Assembly: GCA_002701875.1 (NCBI GenBank)
Contig: NZWI01000010.1
Span: 1 to 16,398, forward strand
DNA from: Fidelibacterota bacterium
Lineage (GTDB): Bacteria > Fidelibacterota > Marinisomatia > Marinisomatales > TCS55
Length of the DNA stretch: 16,398 bases
Direction: 5' to 3'
In this document: positions 7,763 to 16,398 of the stretch, piece after piece
How the letters are laid out: every line of letters begins with the position of its first letter
Numbering within the stretch: the stretch's first letter is position 1
The notes under the pieces: model-generated
The model's database searches: none
Told to the model about the DNA's origin: nothing
Seen by the model: only the letters and a program-made list of their open reading frames with translations
Position numbers and translations under genes: made by a program

Positions 7763-9310
7763 CTAAAAAGCACTAGTGAATCCACCCAAAGATACAACCG
7801 AATCAATTAATACATTTAATGTTGCAGAAATCATATCGAGAAATGGACGTGGATAGATGCCTAAAATCAATGTAATTACTGCTAACGGGACTACCGTAAA
7901 TAACTCTCTTGTATTTATTTCAGGTAGATCATTATACTTTTCATTTGCAGGACCAAAAAAGATGCGCTGAAATGCCCACAAGAAATAAGCTGCATTGAGG
8001 AGAATTCCCAGGGTTGAGATAATTACAATAGTTTTAAAAACTGGAAAAGCTCCAATGAAAATCATTGCTTCACTTATAAAACCACTGAATCCTGGTAAAC
8101 CAAGCCCCGCAAAAAAAGCTACAGCTACAAAAGCAGTATATATTGGCATTTGCGCCGCAAGACCCCCAAACCCATCAATGTCTCTATGATGGGCCCTATC
8201 ATAAATCACCCCTACTAAAATAAATAGCATAGCAGAAATCGTACCATGATTAAACATTTGAAATACAGCACCACCCATTCCAGCTTGAGCACTAATTAAA
8301 TTATCACCATTCATCGTTGAAGCAGCAATAACAGCAGCCATTCCTATTAGTGTATATCCCATGTGATTCACAGATGAATAGGCTACTAGCTTCTTCAAAT
8401 CTTTCTGCGCTAAAGCACACATTGCGCCCCAAATAACATTAATTAATCCTAATACCGCTAATGCGCCAGCAAACCAAAATACTCCATCTGGTAACATGGT
8501 ATAATTAATCCTTAGCATACCATATATTCCCAACTTAAGCAAAACACCAGCTAGAATAACTGAAATTGCCGTTGGTGCTTCAACGTGCGCCAAGGGTAAC
8601 CAAGTATGAAATGGAAAGACAGGAACTTTTATCGCAAAGCCAATAAATAAAAGTACCCAAATTACTTTGATAGCGCTCATTCCCCACCAAAGCATTCCAT
8701 TTAAAGCTACAGGTGCAGTTTCCATTAGAACAAGCATATCAAATGTTTTACCACAAGTAAAATAAAGAGCTAATATTGCAATCAACATCAATACTGAACC
8801 GGCCAAGGTATAAAGGAAAAACTTTATCGCTGCATATTCACGCTGCGGGCCTCCCCATATTCCGATCAAGAAATACATAGGAAGGAGCATTACTTCCCAA
8901 AAAATATAGAACAGAAAGAAATCGAGCGCTAAAAAAACACCCATTACGCCAGTATTTAAAAGAAGAAAAAGTGAGAAATAACCTTTTACGGCTTTATCAA
9001 TATTCCAACTAACGAAAACTCCAATAAATCCTATTAACGCCATTAAGAATACCATAGGGAAACTGAGACCATCAACTCCGAGAATATAAGTGATATTAAA
9101 GGATGGAATCCATTCAGCACGTTCCATAAATTGGAATGTACCAACCGACTGGTCAAAAATTCTCCAAAGATAGATTGTCAATAGCAATTGAATACCAGAC
9201 ACAATTGCAGCTACCTGTTTAATCAGCTCTGATTTATCCCTTGGAATGAAAGCAATTGTTACCATTCCAAGAATTGGTAACCAAATGATCCAACTTAGTA
9301 AATAGTTCAT
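7763..9310 (-). CDS. nuoM: NADH-quinone oxidoreductase subunit M (antiporter-like membrane subunit)
   Basis: NuoM is the middle antiporter-like proton-pumping subunit of complex I. It has 515 residues with about 14 hydrophobic helices. Visible key residues are Glu139 in Y-I-F-W-E-V, Lys228 in A-I-K-V-P-V-F-P-F-H-T-W-L-P, Lys259 in L-L-K-L-G, and Glu414 in G-F-I-S-E-A, where NuoM has Glu in place of the Lys of NuoL and NuoN. The ATG has a well-placed AAAGG site seven bases upstream and sits 21 bases after nuoL. Confidence 0.97.
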   Translation of the reverse strand: MNYLLSWIIWLPILGMVTIAFIPRDKSELIKQVAAIVSGIQLLLTIYLWRIFDQSVGTFQFMERAEWIPSFNITYILGVDGLSFPMVFLMALIGFIGVFVSWNIDKAVKGYFSLFLLLNTGVMGVFLALDFFLFYIFWEVMLLPMYFLIGIWGGPQREYAAIKFFLYTLAGSVLMLIAILALYFTCGKTFDMLVLMETAPVALNGMLWWGMSAIKVIWVLLFIGFAIKVPVFPFHTWLPLAHVEAPTAISVILAGVLLKLGIYGMLRINYTMLPDGVFWFAGALAVLGLINVIWGAMCALAQKDLKKLVAYSSVNHMGYTLIGMAAVIAASTMNGDNLISAQAGMGGAVFQMFNHGTISAMLFILVGVIYDRAHHRDIDGFGGLAAQMPIYTAFVAVAFFAGLGLPGFSGFISEAMIFIGAFPVFKTIVIISTLGILLNAAYFLWAFQRIFFGPANEKYNDLPEINTRELFTVVPLAVITLILGIYPRPFLDMISATLNVLIDSVVSLGGFTSAF

Positions 9311-9331
9311 ACGTTAACCTTTATCAAATCC

Positions 9332-11386
9332 CTATATTGTTTGAAATACCAGAATAACAATTACACCTATCAATGCAAAAAGCATATAGTTTTGCAATCG
9401 ACCAGTCTGTGTTTGTTTTAATCGCTTCCCAAGTCCTTGCATGGATCGCCCTATCCCATCAACTAAAATTTGATCAAGTCCATCATAGTCCATTCGACCA
9501 GTTAACTTGGAAAAAATACGCGTCACTCTTCCAAAACCATTGATAAAATATTTATCATATAAGTCCCAATCCAAATATGCGACAGCGCGAGAAAGTTTTA
9601 AGAATGGTTGGTAGAGAAACCGATTATAATTTTCATCAAAGAAATACTTGTTGAGAGAAAGTTTATAAAGAAAGCCCATTCTTTTTGACCAGCTTTTTGC
9701 GGAAAATTTTTGTTTAAAATAAAATAAATAAGATAGCCCAATGCCCAAGCTAGCAACAATTAAGGATAAGGCCATAGCTGGATAGTGCGCATGGTGGACG
9801 CCTTCATATATTTCAGCTGCTGTTAAGCTTCCAGGAACAGCTGAATCCTTTGCTTTAATTAGGTCAGTAAACCATCCATGATCAGAGAAAGGATTGAAAT
9901 ATGGCAAGGTATAAAATAGGAAAAAGCTTAGTCCAGCCAACAAAATCAAAGGATAAGTCATTAACTTTGGAGATTCATGAATGCCTTTGAATACTGCTGG
10001 CATTTTTGGCTTACCATGAAATGTCATAAAAATTAATCTGAACATATAGAACCCTGTTATTGCAGCTGCTCCAAATCCAAAGATTGCCAACAATAAATGT
10101 TCAGGGTGATGCTCAACAAAAGACAGTGTTCCTGCTAGAATAGCATCTTTAGATAAGAATCCCGAGAATAGTGGCACTCCGGATATGGCGAGTGTTGCGA
10201 TTGCCATTGTCCAGTATGTAATAGGCATTTTTGAATTAAAACCACCCATATTTCTCATGTCTTGTGGATCTGTATCATGATCATTGATATCATGAAGAGA
10301 ATGATGCATTGCATGAATAACAGAACCTGACCCATAAAATAAACAAGCTTTGAACATCGCATGAGTGAGAAGATGAAAAAATGCAGCCACATAATTTCCG
10401 ACACCAACAGCTAAAATCATATATCCTAATTGGCTAACTGTAGAGTAAGCCAAAACTTTTTTAATATCATTTTGAGTAATAGCAATTGTAGCAGCAAATA
10501 AAGCTGTAAAACCACCTACGTATGCAATGACAGTTAACGCTTCCGGAGAAAATAATGGGAATAATCTGACTGTTAAATAAACACCAGCAGCTACCATGGT
10601 TGCTGCATGCATCAATGCAGAAACTGGAGTTGGTCCTTCCATAGCATCAGGTAACCATATATGAAGGGGAAATTGAGAGGATTTTCCAACTGCACCCATA
10701 AATAAAGCAATCCCTGCTAATGTCAAAAGATTTCCAGCCATTAAGCCTTGATTTACTCCATCGAACAAATCTTGAAAATTAAAGGAATTGATTGCTGTAA
10801 ACATGAGCATAATACCAATAAAAAACCCTATATCTCCAACGCGATTAGTTAAAAATGCTTTTTTACTCGCATCTGCAGCAGAATGTTTTTCAAACCAGTG
10901 GCCAATTAGCAAATAAGAGCTCACACCTACCAATTCCCAAAAGATATAAAGAGACATTAGGTTATTTGCTAAAACAATCCCATTCATTGAAAAGGTGAAT
11001 AGTCCGAGATAAGCATAGTACCGATTATATCTTATGTCTCCCTTCATGTATTCGATTGAAAACAAATGTGTCATACTGGAAATCAAAGCCACAACGACTA
11101 GCATTACTACGGTGATATTATCAACCCAAATCCCTAAATCAATTTTAAATGCTCCTAAATCGATCCAAGGCAAAACTGTTTCATGAGAAAAATTGGGATC
11201 TCCATTAATGAACATTGAAATAAGTAAAATTAATGATAATAAAAGCGTAATGAGTATAGCGCCTACTGATACCCAATCCCCTTCTCGAGGTAACCTTTTT
11301 CCAATAAATATATTTATCACAAAAGCGACCAAAGGTAGAAATAAGATTAATAAACAAAAAAGCGTGATTGTGTTTGATGCAATCAT
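9332..11386 (-). CDS. nuoL: NADH-quinone oxidoreductase subunit L (distal antiporter-like subunit with lateral helix)
   Basis: NuoL is the outermost antiporter-like subunit of complex I; its C-terminus forms a long amphipathic helix along the membrane arm. It has 684 residues, longer than the 613 of E. coli NuoL. The extra length is mostly in the C-terminal third, which contains a soluble stretch before a final hydrophobic helix (about 664-684). Proton-path residues are Glu151 in F-W-E-L-V-G, Lys235 in V-G-K-S-S-Q-F-P, Lys346 in A-M-F-K-A, and Lys413 in G-F-L-S-K-D. H-I-W-L-P-D-A-M-E-G-P-T at 242-253 is diagnostic. The ATG shares four bases (ATGA) with the nuoK stop. Confidence 0.97.
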   Translation of the reverse strand: MIASNTITLFCLLILFLPLVAFVINIFIGKRLPREGDWVSVGAILITLLLSLILLISMFINGDPNFSHETVLPWIDLGAFKIDLGIWVDNITVVMLVVVALISSMTHLFSIEYMKGDIRYNRYYAYLGLFTFSMNGIVLANNLMSLYIFWELVGVSSYLLIGHWFEKHSAADASKKAFLTNRVGDIGFFIGIMLMFTAINSFNFQDLFDGVNQGLMAGNLLTLAGIALFMGAVGKSSQFPLHIWLPDAMEGPTPVSALMHAATMVAAGVYLTVRLFPLFSPEALTVIAYVGGFTALFAATIAITQNDIKKVLAYSTVSQLGYMILAVGVGNYVAAFFHLLTHAMFKACLFYGSGSVIHAMHHSLHDINDHDTDPQDMRNMGGFNSKMPITYWTMAIATLAISGVPLFSGFLSKDAILAGTLSFVEHHPEHLLLAIFGFGAAAITGFYMFRLIFMTFHGKPKMPAVFKGIHESPKLMTYPLILLAGLSFFLFYTLPYFNPFSDHGWFTDLIKAKDSAVPGSLTAAEIYEGVHHAHYPAMALSLIVASLGIGLSYLFYFKQKFSAKSWSKRMGFLYKLSLNKYFFDENYNRFLYQPFLKLSRAVAYLDWDLYDKYFINGFGRVTRIFSKLTGRMDYDGLDQILVDGIGRSMQGLGKRLKQTQTGRLQNYMLFALIGVIVILVFQTI

Positions 11387-11688
11387 TGCTTTAATTCACT
11401 CACTTCATCGATATTAATTGTTTTATAATTATTAAAAATATTAATGATGATTGCCAATGCGACAGCTGCTTCAGCGGCAGCCAATACTATTACAAACAAT
11501 GCATATACATGTCCGGCCATATTCATTCCTCCAAATCTAGCAAAGGCTAAAAAGTTCAAATTGGCAGCATTTAATATCAACTCTACTCCCATAAGAACTG
11601 CAACACCATTACGTCTCGTAATTACGCCAAAAAGACCCAATGAAAAGAGAATTACGCTTACAAACAAATAATTGTTCAGACTATCCAT
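11383..11688 (-). CDS. nuoK: NADH-quinone oxidoreductase subunit K
   Basis: NuoK is a small three-helix membrane subunit, MrpC-like, that links the quinone arm to the antiporter-like subunits. The 101 residues match the family length. The two conserved intramembrane glutamates are present, Glu36 in M-G-V-E-L-I-L-N and Glu73 in A-A-A-E-A-A-V-A-L-A. The ATG overlaps the nuoJ stop by one base (TAATG) and the stop overlaps nuoL, so translation is likely coupled on both sides. Confidence 0.97.
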   Translation of the reverse strand: MDSLNNYLFVSVILFSLGLFGVITRRNGVAVLMGVELILNAANLNFLAFARFGGMNMAGHVYALFVIVLAAAEAAVALAIIINIFNNYKTINIDEVSELKQ

Positions 11689-12176
11689 TAATCATCTTTC
11701 CTAGATAAGGTTGTAGCCGCAATCAAAGCACCCAATAGAAGCAATGAGGCAACTTCAAATGGAAGTAGATAATCAATCATTAATAATCTTCCAATAGTTT
11801 CCGTAGTTTGAGCAGGCTCACTATTGGCAACAGAAACCCAAGGAGTTTTATAAACCATAAATCCCAAACCGGCTATAAATACTAATAAAACTATAGAACC
11901 AATACTTTTTTGAACCGAGGTATTACTGATATTAACGGAGGTTATTTTATTTGTAAGCATGATTCCAAATATAATTAATATAAGAATTCCCCCTACATAA
12001 ACCACAACCTGTACTACAGCTAAAAAATCTGCCCATAGAAATACATAAAGACCCGTTACACCTAATAATGTGAAAAGTAATGCATATGCAGAATAAACTA
12101 ACTTTTTACTTTGAACAACAAGTATAGCAGATCCAATTGTGAGACCAACAATTAACCAAAAAACAAAATTAGCCAT
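11688..12176 (-). CDS. nuoJ: NADH-quinone oxidoreductase subunit J
   Basis: NuoJ is a five-helix membrane subunit of complex I near the quinone-arm junction. The 162 residues are almost entirely hydrophobic. The conserved third helix is seen as V-V-V-Y-V-G-G-I-L-I-L-I-I-F-G, which in known structures carries the pi-bulge that changes during turnover. The gene overlaps nuoI and nuoK by one base at each end (TAATG junctions). Confidence 0.95.
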   Translation of the reverse strand: MANFVFWLIVGLTIGSAILVVQSKKLVYSAYALLFTLLGVTGLYVFLWADFLAVVQVVVYVGGILILIIFGIMLTNKITSVNISNTSVQKSIGSIVLLVFIAGLGFMVYKTPWVSVANSEPAQTTETIGRLLMIDYLLPFEVASLLLLGALIAATTLSRKDD

Positions 12177-12760
12177 TATGCCTCAACTTCAGGTTTTGGG
12201 CTTTCAAGCTTTTTCTTCTGATCAGGAGTTAATTTTTTCGCGAATTGATATATTAGATCTTTTCGGTCAAATTGGGAAAATTCGTAATCGATAGGATGTT
12301 TTGAACTATTTGGCCCACCAACCATAAAAATACATTCTTCAGGGCATGGATAGACGCATAGATTGCAATAGCAACATTCTGACATATCGATAGTAAATCG
12401 ACTTACCACCATTGCTTTTTTGGTACCGTTAGATGTTTCTCCCGTATGATTTACCTCGGATATATCTTCACCGCGAGTTGGTGTTTTTATTGTATTGATC
12501 GTAATACAATCAACAGGGCAGACCCTCTCACATTTTAAGCAACCAATGCAATCATCTATATCCACATGTAATCGAGATCGTATTACATTATAATCTTTAT
12601 GATCAAACCCAATATTTCTTTCTGGTCGTGGCCATCTTTCTTCCGGATATTGGAGAGTCACATTATCACGTTTAATATGTATCATATGCCTAAATGTGAT
12701 ACGCATTCCGGTCCAAAGAGTATTTACTGTTTCATATATATTTGTAAAATATTTATACAT
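12176..12760 (-). CDS. nuoI: NADH-quinone oxidoreductase subunit I (two 4Fe-4S clusters)
   Basis: NuoI is the ferredoxin-like subunit that passes electrons toward the terminal cluster in NuoB. Two C-x2-C-x2-C-x3-C-P motifs are visible: Cys71, 74, 77 with Cys81, and Cys129, 132, 135 with Cys139. The spacer between them (about 86-128) is longer than in E. coli NuoI, and the second motif has the C-C-Y-C-N-L-C form. My recollection is that both are common in Bacteroidota/Chlorobi-type proteins, so they look lineage-typical. The C-terminus is a lysine- and glutamate-rich tail. It begins five bases after the nuoH stop with only a weak ribosome site. Confidence 0.96.
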   Translation of the reverse strand: MYKYFTNIYETVNTLWTGMRITFRHMIHIKRDNVTLQYPEERWPRPERNIGFDHKDYNVIRSRLHVDIDDCIGCLKCERVCPVDCITINTIKTPTRGEDISEVNHTGETSNGTKKAMVVSRFTIDMSECCYCNLCVYPCPEECIFMVGGPNSSKHPIDYEFSQFDRKDLIYQFAKKLTPDQKKKLESPKPEVEA

Positions 12761-12765
12761 TTAGT

Positions 12766-13842
12766 TTATCCAATAATTAATTTCCAAATTCCAACTCCAA
12801 AAATATTAAACATGGCAATTGGAATAAAAACTTTCCAACACACGTGCATCAATTGGTCTACTCTTAGCCTTGGGAAAGTCCATCTGAACCACATCATAAG
12901 AAATATCAGAAAAATTACTTTTACCATAAACCAAAAAAGACCCCAACCTGCAGAATCAAACATGCCTGGTATTGGGCTTTGCCAACCACCAAGAAATCCA
13001 GCGACTGCTAAACCACTAACAACAAACATATTTGCATATTCACTTAGGAAAAATACAGCCCAACGAAATCCTGAATATTCTGTCATCCAACCTGCTACTA
13101 ACTCTGATTCTGCCTCTGGTATATCAAAAGGCGTTCGATTTGTTTCAGCAACTGCACTAATAAAAAAAATGAAAAAAGCTAAGAATGTAAATGGATTATT
13201 AAAAATGATCCAGTTTGGCAGGATACCCCAAATAGATCCAGACTGAAACTGAATCATAGTTTGAAGATTCATAGTCCCCGCCATCATAATTGGAATGATT
13301 ATTGATAAACCTGCTGGAATCTCATAGCTAATAATTTGAGCTGCGGAACGCATAGCACCATAGAGTGACCATTTATTATTTGATGACCATCCTGCCATCA
13401 CAATACCAATTACGCCAATAGAGCCAACAGCAATGATATAAAACACTCCCACATTAAAATCTACTACTTGTAGCGATGAATTAAAGGGGACTGCTGCTAA
13501 TCCCAGAAATGCTCCAATAAATATTATAAAGGGAGCCATTTTAAATAGTAATTTATCCGATGTTTGAGGAATTGTATCCTCTTTAACTAATAATTTGATT
13601 GCATCAGCTACTGTTTGTAGCAAACCCCACTTTCCAGCATGGAGACCAGGACCTTGCCCCATTGGACCAATACGGTCCATCATGAATGCTGATACTTTTC
13701 TCTCAGCATACACAGCAACCATAGCATTCAGTGCCATAAATAAAAATAAGGGAATGCCAGAAATAACTACAGCTAAGATAAAAGCTAATATTGGAAAATT
13801 TCCAATCGTAGAAAACCAATCAATAAGAAAATCAACAGTCAT
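12766..13842 (-). CDS. nuoH: NADH-quinone oxidoreductase subunit H (quinone-chamber membrane subunit)
   Basis: NuoH forms the membrane side of the quinone chamber and starts the proton-coupling path of complex I. It has 358 residues with about eight to nine hydrophobic helices. Conserved segments include A-E-R-K at 46-49, D-R-I-G-P at 56-60, A-D-A-I-K-L-L-V-K-E at 79-88, and the glutamate-rich loop around 233-251 (E-T-N-R-T-P-F-D-I-P-E-A-E-S-E-L-V), followed by T-E-Y-S-G at 254-258. The ATG shares four bases with the nuoD stop and has an AGGGG site about ten bases upstream. No nuoE, F or G lies between nuoD and this gene. Confidence 0.97.
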   Translation of the reverse strand: MTVDFLIDWFSTIGNFPILAFILAVVISGIPLFLFMALNAMVAVYAERKVSAFMMDRIGPMGQGPGLHAGKWGLLQTVADAIKLLVKEDTIPQTSDKLLFKMAPFIIFIGAFLGLAAVPFNSSLQVVDFNVGVFYIIAVGSIGVIGIVMAGWSSNNKWSLYGAMRSAAQIISYEIPAGLSIIIPIMMAGTMNLQTMIQFQSGSIWGILPNWIIFNNPFTFLAFFIFFISAVAETNRTPFDIPEAESELVAGWMTEYSGFRWAVFFLSEYANMFVVSGLAVAGFLGGWQSPIPGMFDSAGWGLFWFMVKVIFLIFLMMWFRWTFPRLRVDQLMHVCWKVFIPIAMFNIFGVGIWKLIIG

Positions 13843-14957
13843 CGATCAATTTCCCCTAAAACAATATCTAAACTTCCAAGAATCGCAATTACATCTGAAA
13901 TCATCCATCCTTTTGAGACCTCATCTAAACAGGATAACGCTGTAAATGCAGGCGATCTCATTTTAACCCGAGATGGAATTGGTGATCCATCACTGATAAT
14001 ATAATAGCCAAGATCTCCTCTAGGGCTTTCTGTTCGGCGATATATAGATCCTTTAGGTGGTCTGATTTTTTTTGGTAATGCTTGATGAACATCTCCAGAA
14101 GGAAGATCTTTTAATGCTTGACGAAGTATCCTCACACTTTCTTTTATTTCAAGCATTCTCACCCAATATCTATCAAAACAATCTCCTAATGTCCCAAACT
14201 TTCCTTCACCAATAGGAACATCAAATTCAAAACGGTCATAAATAGAATATGGCTCATCTTTCCTTACATCCCAATTAACTCCAGAGCCACGTAAATTAGG
14301 CCCACTAACTCCATAGCTAATGGCAACATCAGCTGGAATCACGCCAACGTCGGCAGTGCGTTCGATAAAAATTTTGTTATATGTTAATAGATTATTGTAT
14401 TCTTCAATTTGAGGTTCAAAATAATCTAAAAATCCAATACAAATTTTTTCAAAATCTTTTGGCAAATCATGTGATACACCGCCAACCCACATATAATTGT
14501 ATAACAGTCTAGCTCCACAAGTATATTCAAACATATCAAGTATTCTTTCGCGATCCCTTAACATATACAAAAATGGAGTAAAAGCACCAATGTCTAAACC
14601 ATAAACCCCTAAAGCTAATAAATGACTAGCAATTCTATTTAGTTCTCCCATTATAACACGAATATATTCAACGCGATCTGAAACCTTTATCTCCATCAAT
14701 TCTTCCATAGTGACAACATATCCAAAATTGCTATTCATTGAAGCGAGATAATCACAACGATCGGTAAAAGGAATTACTTGTTCATAGGTAACATTTTCAG
14801 AATGTTTTTCAAAACATCGATGTAAATATCCCAAATGAGGTTTGATCTGGGAAACAATCTCACCATCAGTCATCACTTCAAGGCGTAAGACTCCATGAGT
14901 ACTTGGATGCTGAGGTCCAATATTGAGCACCATTTGATCAGTCTGCACTACTCCCAT
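13839..14957 (-). CDS. nuoD: NADH-quinone oxidoreductase subunit D (49 kDa-type quinone-site subunit)
   Basis: NuoD forms the peripheral side of the quinone site and descends from the large subunit of NiFe hydrogenases. It has 372 residues, without the N-terminal NuoC fusion seen in E. coli. G-P-Q-H-P-S-T-H-G at 14-22 supplies the quinone-site His, and H-L-G-Y-L-H-R at 41-47 holds the Tyr next to it. This is followed by Cys-Phe-Glu-Lys where many homologues have Gly. D-R-C-D-Y-L-A is at 66-72, and the C-terminus ends D-I-V-L-G-E-I-D-R. The hydrogenase nickel ligands are absent, as expected. It overlaps nuoC by ten bases, with an AAGGA site nine bases before its ATG. Confidence 0.97.
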   Translation of the reverse strand: MGVVQTDQMVLNIGPQHPSTHGVLRLEVMTDGEIVSQIKPHLGYLHRCFEKHSENVTYEQVIPFTDRCDYLASMNSNFGYVVTMEELMEIKVSDRVEYIRVIMGELNRIASHLLALGVYGLDIGAFTPFLYMLRDRERILDMFEYTCGARLLYNYMWVGGVSHDLPKDFEKICIGFLDYFEPQIEEYNNLLTYNKIFIERTADVGVIPADVAISYGVSGPNLRGSGVNWDVRKDEPYSIYDRFEFDVPIGEGKFGTLGDCFDRYWVRMLEIKESVRILRQALKDLPSGDVHQALPKKIRPPKGSIYRRTESPRGDLGYYIISDGSPIPSRVKMRSPAFTALSCLDEVSKGWMISDVIAILGSLDIVLGEIDR

Positions 14958-15448
14958 TCTTCTTCTTCCTTAATTTTTGGAACAACTATACCATGATATG
15001 ATTCTTGACCTTCATAATCTTTTCTCAGAGGCCAACCTTCCCAATCATCAGGGCATAAAATCCTTCGCAAATCTCTATGACCTTTGTAGGAGATACCGAA
15101 CATATCATAAGTTTCTCTTTCAAACCAATCTCCTATTCTCCATACTTGTTCAACAGAGGAAATTTCAGGTTTTTTTCTATCATGATTAATCACGATCTCA
15201 ACCTTATGCCTATACTCCATTGAATGTAAATTATAACGAGATTGGAGGTTAGATTCCTCCCCCATGTCAACTCCAGTTATACACTCTAATTGGTCAAAAG
15301 ATAAATCAGGGTTATCTCTCATAAACGTAGCAACCTCTAACCATTTCGAACCTTTAATCTCAATCTGATTCTTAGATAATTCATCGTTTTCGATAACTGA
15401 ACCAGAAAACTTATTTGTTATAGCAGATTTTATTTCTTCTATGTTCAT
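14948..15448 (-). CDS. nuoC: NADH-quinone oxidoreductase subunit C (30 kDa-type)
   Basis: NuoC is the scaffold subunit bound to NuoD in the peripheral arm. It has 166 residues. The family signature runs from about 108 to 145: [11 protein letters not shown], then [15 protein letters not shown] and P-L-R-K-D-Y-E. The C-terminus is strongly acidic. The ATG shares four bases (ATGA) with the nuoB stop and has no clear ribosome site of its own, which suggests coupling to nuoB translation. Confidence 0.96.
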   Translation of the reverse strand: MNIEEIKSAITNKFSGSVIENDELSKNQIEIKGSKWLEVATFMRDNPDLSFDQLECITGVDMGEESNLQSRYNLHSMEYRHKVEIVINHDRKKPEISSVEQVWRIGDWFERETYDMFGISYKGHRDLRRILCPDDWEGWPLRKDYEGQESYHGIVVPKIKEEEEWE

Positions 15449-15936
15449 GCTGGTTTTACAGTAAGAGGACGTTCTGTTTGAATTTTTTCCTGAAGCTTTA
15501 TTAGTCCTTCAATCAAAGCTTCTGGTCTTGGAGGACAACCAGGTACATACACATCTACGGGAACAACTAAATCAACACCCTTTAATACATGATATCCATG
15601 TTGCCAATAAGGGCCTCCACTTGTAGCACAACTTCCCATTGAGATCACATATTTAGGATCAGCCATTTGTTCATAAAGCTTTTTTACTCTTAATGCCATT
15701 TTCATTGTTACTGTTCCGGCTACAATCATTACATCTGCCTGCCTAGGTGAAGAGCGGGGCATCATTCCAATCCTTTCAAGATCATGACGACTTGCCGCAG
15801 AGGCCATCATCTCAATAGCACAGCACGCCAATCCAAACTGAAAATACCATGGTGATGTTGATCTCGCCCATCCTAGCAATTTGTCCATAGATGCAACGAC
15901 AACATTATCTTGAAATTTATTTTCTAGAACGCCCAT
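15445..15936 (-). CDS. nuoB: NADH-quinone oxidoreductase subunit B (terminal N2 cluster)
   Basis: NuoB holds the terminal 4Fe-4S cluster N2, which reduces quinone. The four expected ligands are visible when counted from the start chosen here: the adjacent Cys38 and Cys39 in [10 protein letters not shown], Cys103 in M-G-S-C-A-T-S-G-G, and Cys134 in P-G-C-P-P-R-P-E. The start chosen is the ATG at 15936 (163 residues; M-G-V-L-E-N-K-F), four bases after the nuoA stop and ten bases after an AGGAG site. An open frame extends to 16008, but that would overlap nuoA by about 68 bases and the added 24 residues have no clear family match. Confidence 0.93.
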   Translation of the reverse strand: MGVLENKFQDNVVVASMDKLLGWARSTSPWYFQFGLACCAIEMMASAASRHDLERIGMMPRSSPRQADVMIVAGTVTMKMALRVKKLYEQMADPKYVISMGSCATSGGPYWQHGYHVLKGVDLVVPVDVYVPGCPPRPEALIEGLIKLQEKIQTERPLTVKPA

Positions 15937-15940
15937 AAAA

Positions 15941-16369
15941 TTATAGCTCCTGTCCCGAGTTAGTTTTCTGAAAAAGATTGGCGTAACGACCTCTACCATA
16001 TTTAACATTATATTTTACCCAGTCAAGATCAGATCTTTTCCATACATACGCCAATCCGATGAGTAAAATGACTAAGAAAATTGCCATTTCAACAAATGCT
16101 AAAAGCCCCAGATCATTAAATACAACCGCCCATGGGAATAAAAAAACAACCTCTACATCAAATATCAAAAAAATAAGAGCAACTACATAGAAACGAATAT
16201 TGAATTGAACCCAAGCTGATCCTTCAGATTCTTCACCACATTCATATGTGGCCAATTTATCAGGGTTTGGATTGTTAGGTGCGACGAGTTTCTGGATAAG
16301 TAATGGTATATAAACCAGAACAACTCCCATGAAAATAAATATAAATATAGTTCCGAAGTCGCGATACAT
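15941..16369 (-). CDS. nuoA: NADH-quinone oxidoreductase subunit A
   Basis: NuoA is a three-helix membrane subunit of complex I that packs beside NuoH at the quinone chamber. It has 142 residues with helices near 6-28, 58-80 and 88-110. The loop after the first helix has Y-E-C-G-E-E-S (Cys44), the redox-state-sensitive loop in homologues. The second helix carries the conserved acidic pair Asp71 and Glu73 in I-F-D-V-E-V-V-F. The C-terminus is a charged tail of about 30 residues. The ATG at 16369 has a GAGGA about twelve bases upstream, slightly far but usable. It is the first gene of the run; only 29 bases of upstream sequence are in the window, so any promoter is out of view. Confidence 0.95.
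   Translation of the reverse strand: MYRDFGTIFIFIFMGVVLVYIPLLIQKLVAPNNPNPDKLATYECGEESEGSAWVQFNIRFYVVALIFLIFDVEVVFLFPWAVVFNDLGLLAFVEMAIFLVILLIGLAYVWKRSDLDWVKYNVKYGRGRYANLFQKTNSGQEL
15947..15951 (-). promoter_or_regulatory. Ribosome binding site supporting the nuoB start at 15936
   Basis: AGGAG on the minus strand, inside the last codons of nuoA and ten bases before the ATG at 15936. Together with the four-base gap to nuoA it favours this start over the upstream in-frame one. Confidence 0.6.
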
Positions 16370-16398
16370 ATGATTTTTTGTTCCTCTACAGAGAACAA

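Noticed and set aside
12599..13246. A 215-codon plus-strand open frame opposite nuoI and nuoH
   Set aside because: It lies antisense to two well-conserved genes and its translation shows no recognisable motif. It contains the irregular composition expected of a shadow frame.
15937..16008. 24-residue upstream extension of nuoB
   Set aside because: It would overlap nuoA by about 68 bases. The ATG at 15936 begins the family-like M-G-V-L-E-N-K and follows an AGGAG site.
16183..16398. A 71-codon minus-strand frame reaching the right edge
   Set aside because: It overlaps nuoA in another frame and has no recognisable features. The nuoA frame carries the conserved residues.
1..16398. A search by eye for mobile elements, CRISPR, tRNAs, defence genes or unknown accessory genes
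   Set aside because: None were seen. The window is filled by conserved respiratory genes with almost no spare sequence, so the novelty, if any, is in arrangement and regulation.

Overview
The window is one unbroken, leftward (minus-strand) run of energy-metabolism genes, with no gap longer than about 30 bases between them. In transcription order, from the right edge to the left, it reads nuoA, nuoB, nuoC, nuoD, nuoH, nuoI, nuoJ, nuoK, nuoL, nuoM, nuoN, nqrA, nqrB, nqrC, nqrD, nqrE, nqrF, and then the first 180 codons of an apbE-type flavin transferase that runs off the left edge. Every gene is full length except apbE. No RNA genes, mobile elements, repeat arrays or CRISPR were seen.

The right two thirds (about 6260-16369) encode an 11-subunit complex I. 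It has the quinone-reducing arm (NuoB, C, D, I) and the complete membrane arm (A, H, J, K, L, M, N), but the NADH-oxidising module NuoE/F/G is not in its usual place between nuoD and nuoH. The left third (about 525-6230) encodes all six subunits of the Na+-translocating NADH:quinone oxidoreductase. This includes the two subunits that carry covalent FMN (NqrB and NqrC, both with the S-G-A-T attachment motif) and the NADH-oxidising flavoprotein NqrF. The apbE gene that follows encodes the enzyme family that attaches those FMN groups, so the NQR machine and its maturation factor sit together.

Two routes into the quinone pool, one predicted to pump protons and one predicted to pump sodium, are thus laid out as if they were one transcription unit. 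Only the NQR half carries its own NADH-binding subunit here. The electron donor of the Nuo half is not visible; ferredoxin, or NuoEFG encoded elsewhere, are the obvious possibilities. A terminator-like hairpin lies just after nqrF, inside the signal-peptide region of apbE. It may reduce transcription into apbE.

The DNA is AT-rich, roughly a third G+C by eye. The 11-gene nuo order, separate nuoC and nuoD, the C-C-Y-C form of the second NuoI cluster with a longer spacer between its two clusters, the NqrC N-terminus and the dense overlapping gene packing all suggest a bacterium of the Bacteroidota/Chlorobi/Marinimicrobia (FCB) group, perhaps an uncultured marine lineage. This placement is inferred from protein style only and has not been tested. 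Most of the content is conserved core respiration; the arrangement is the unusual part.
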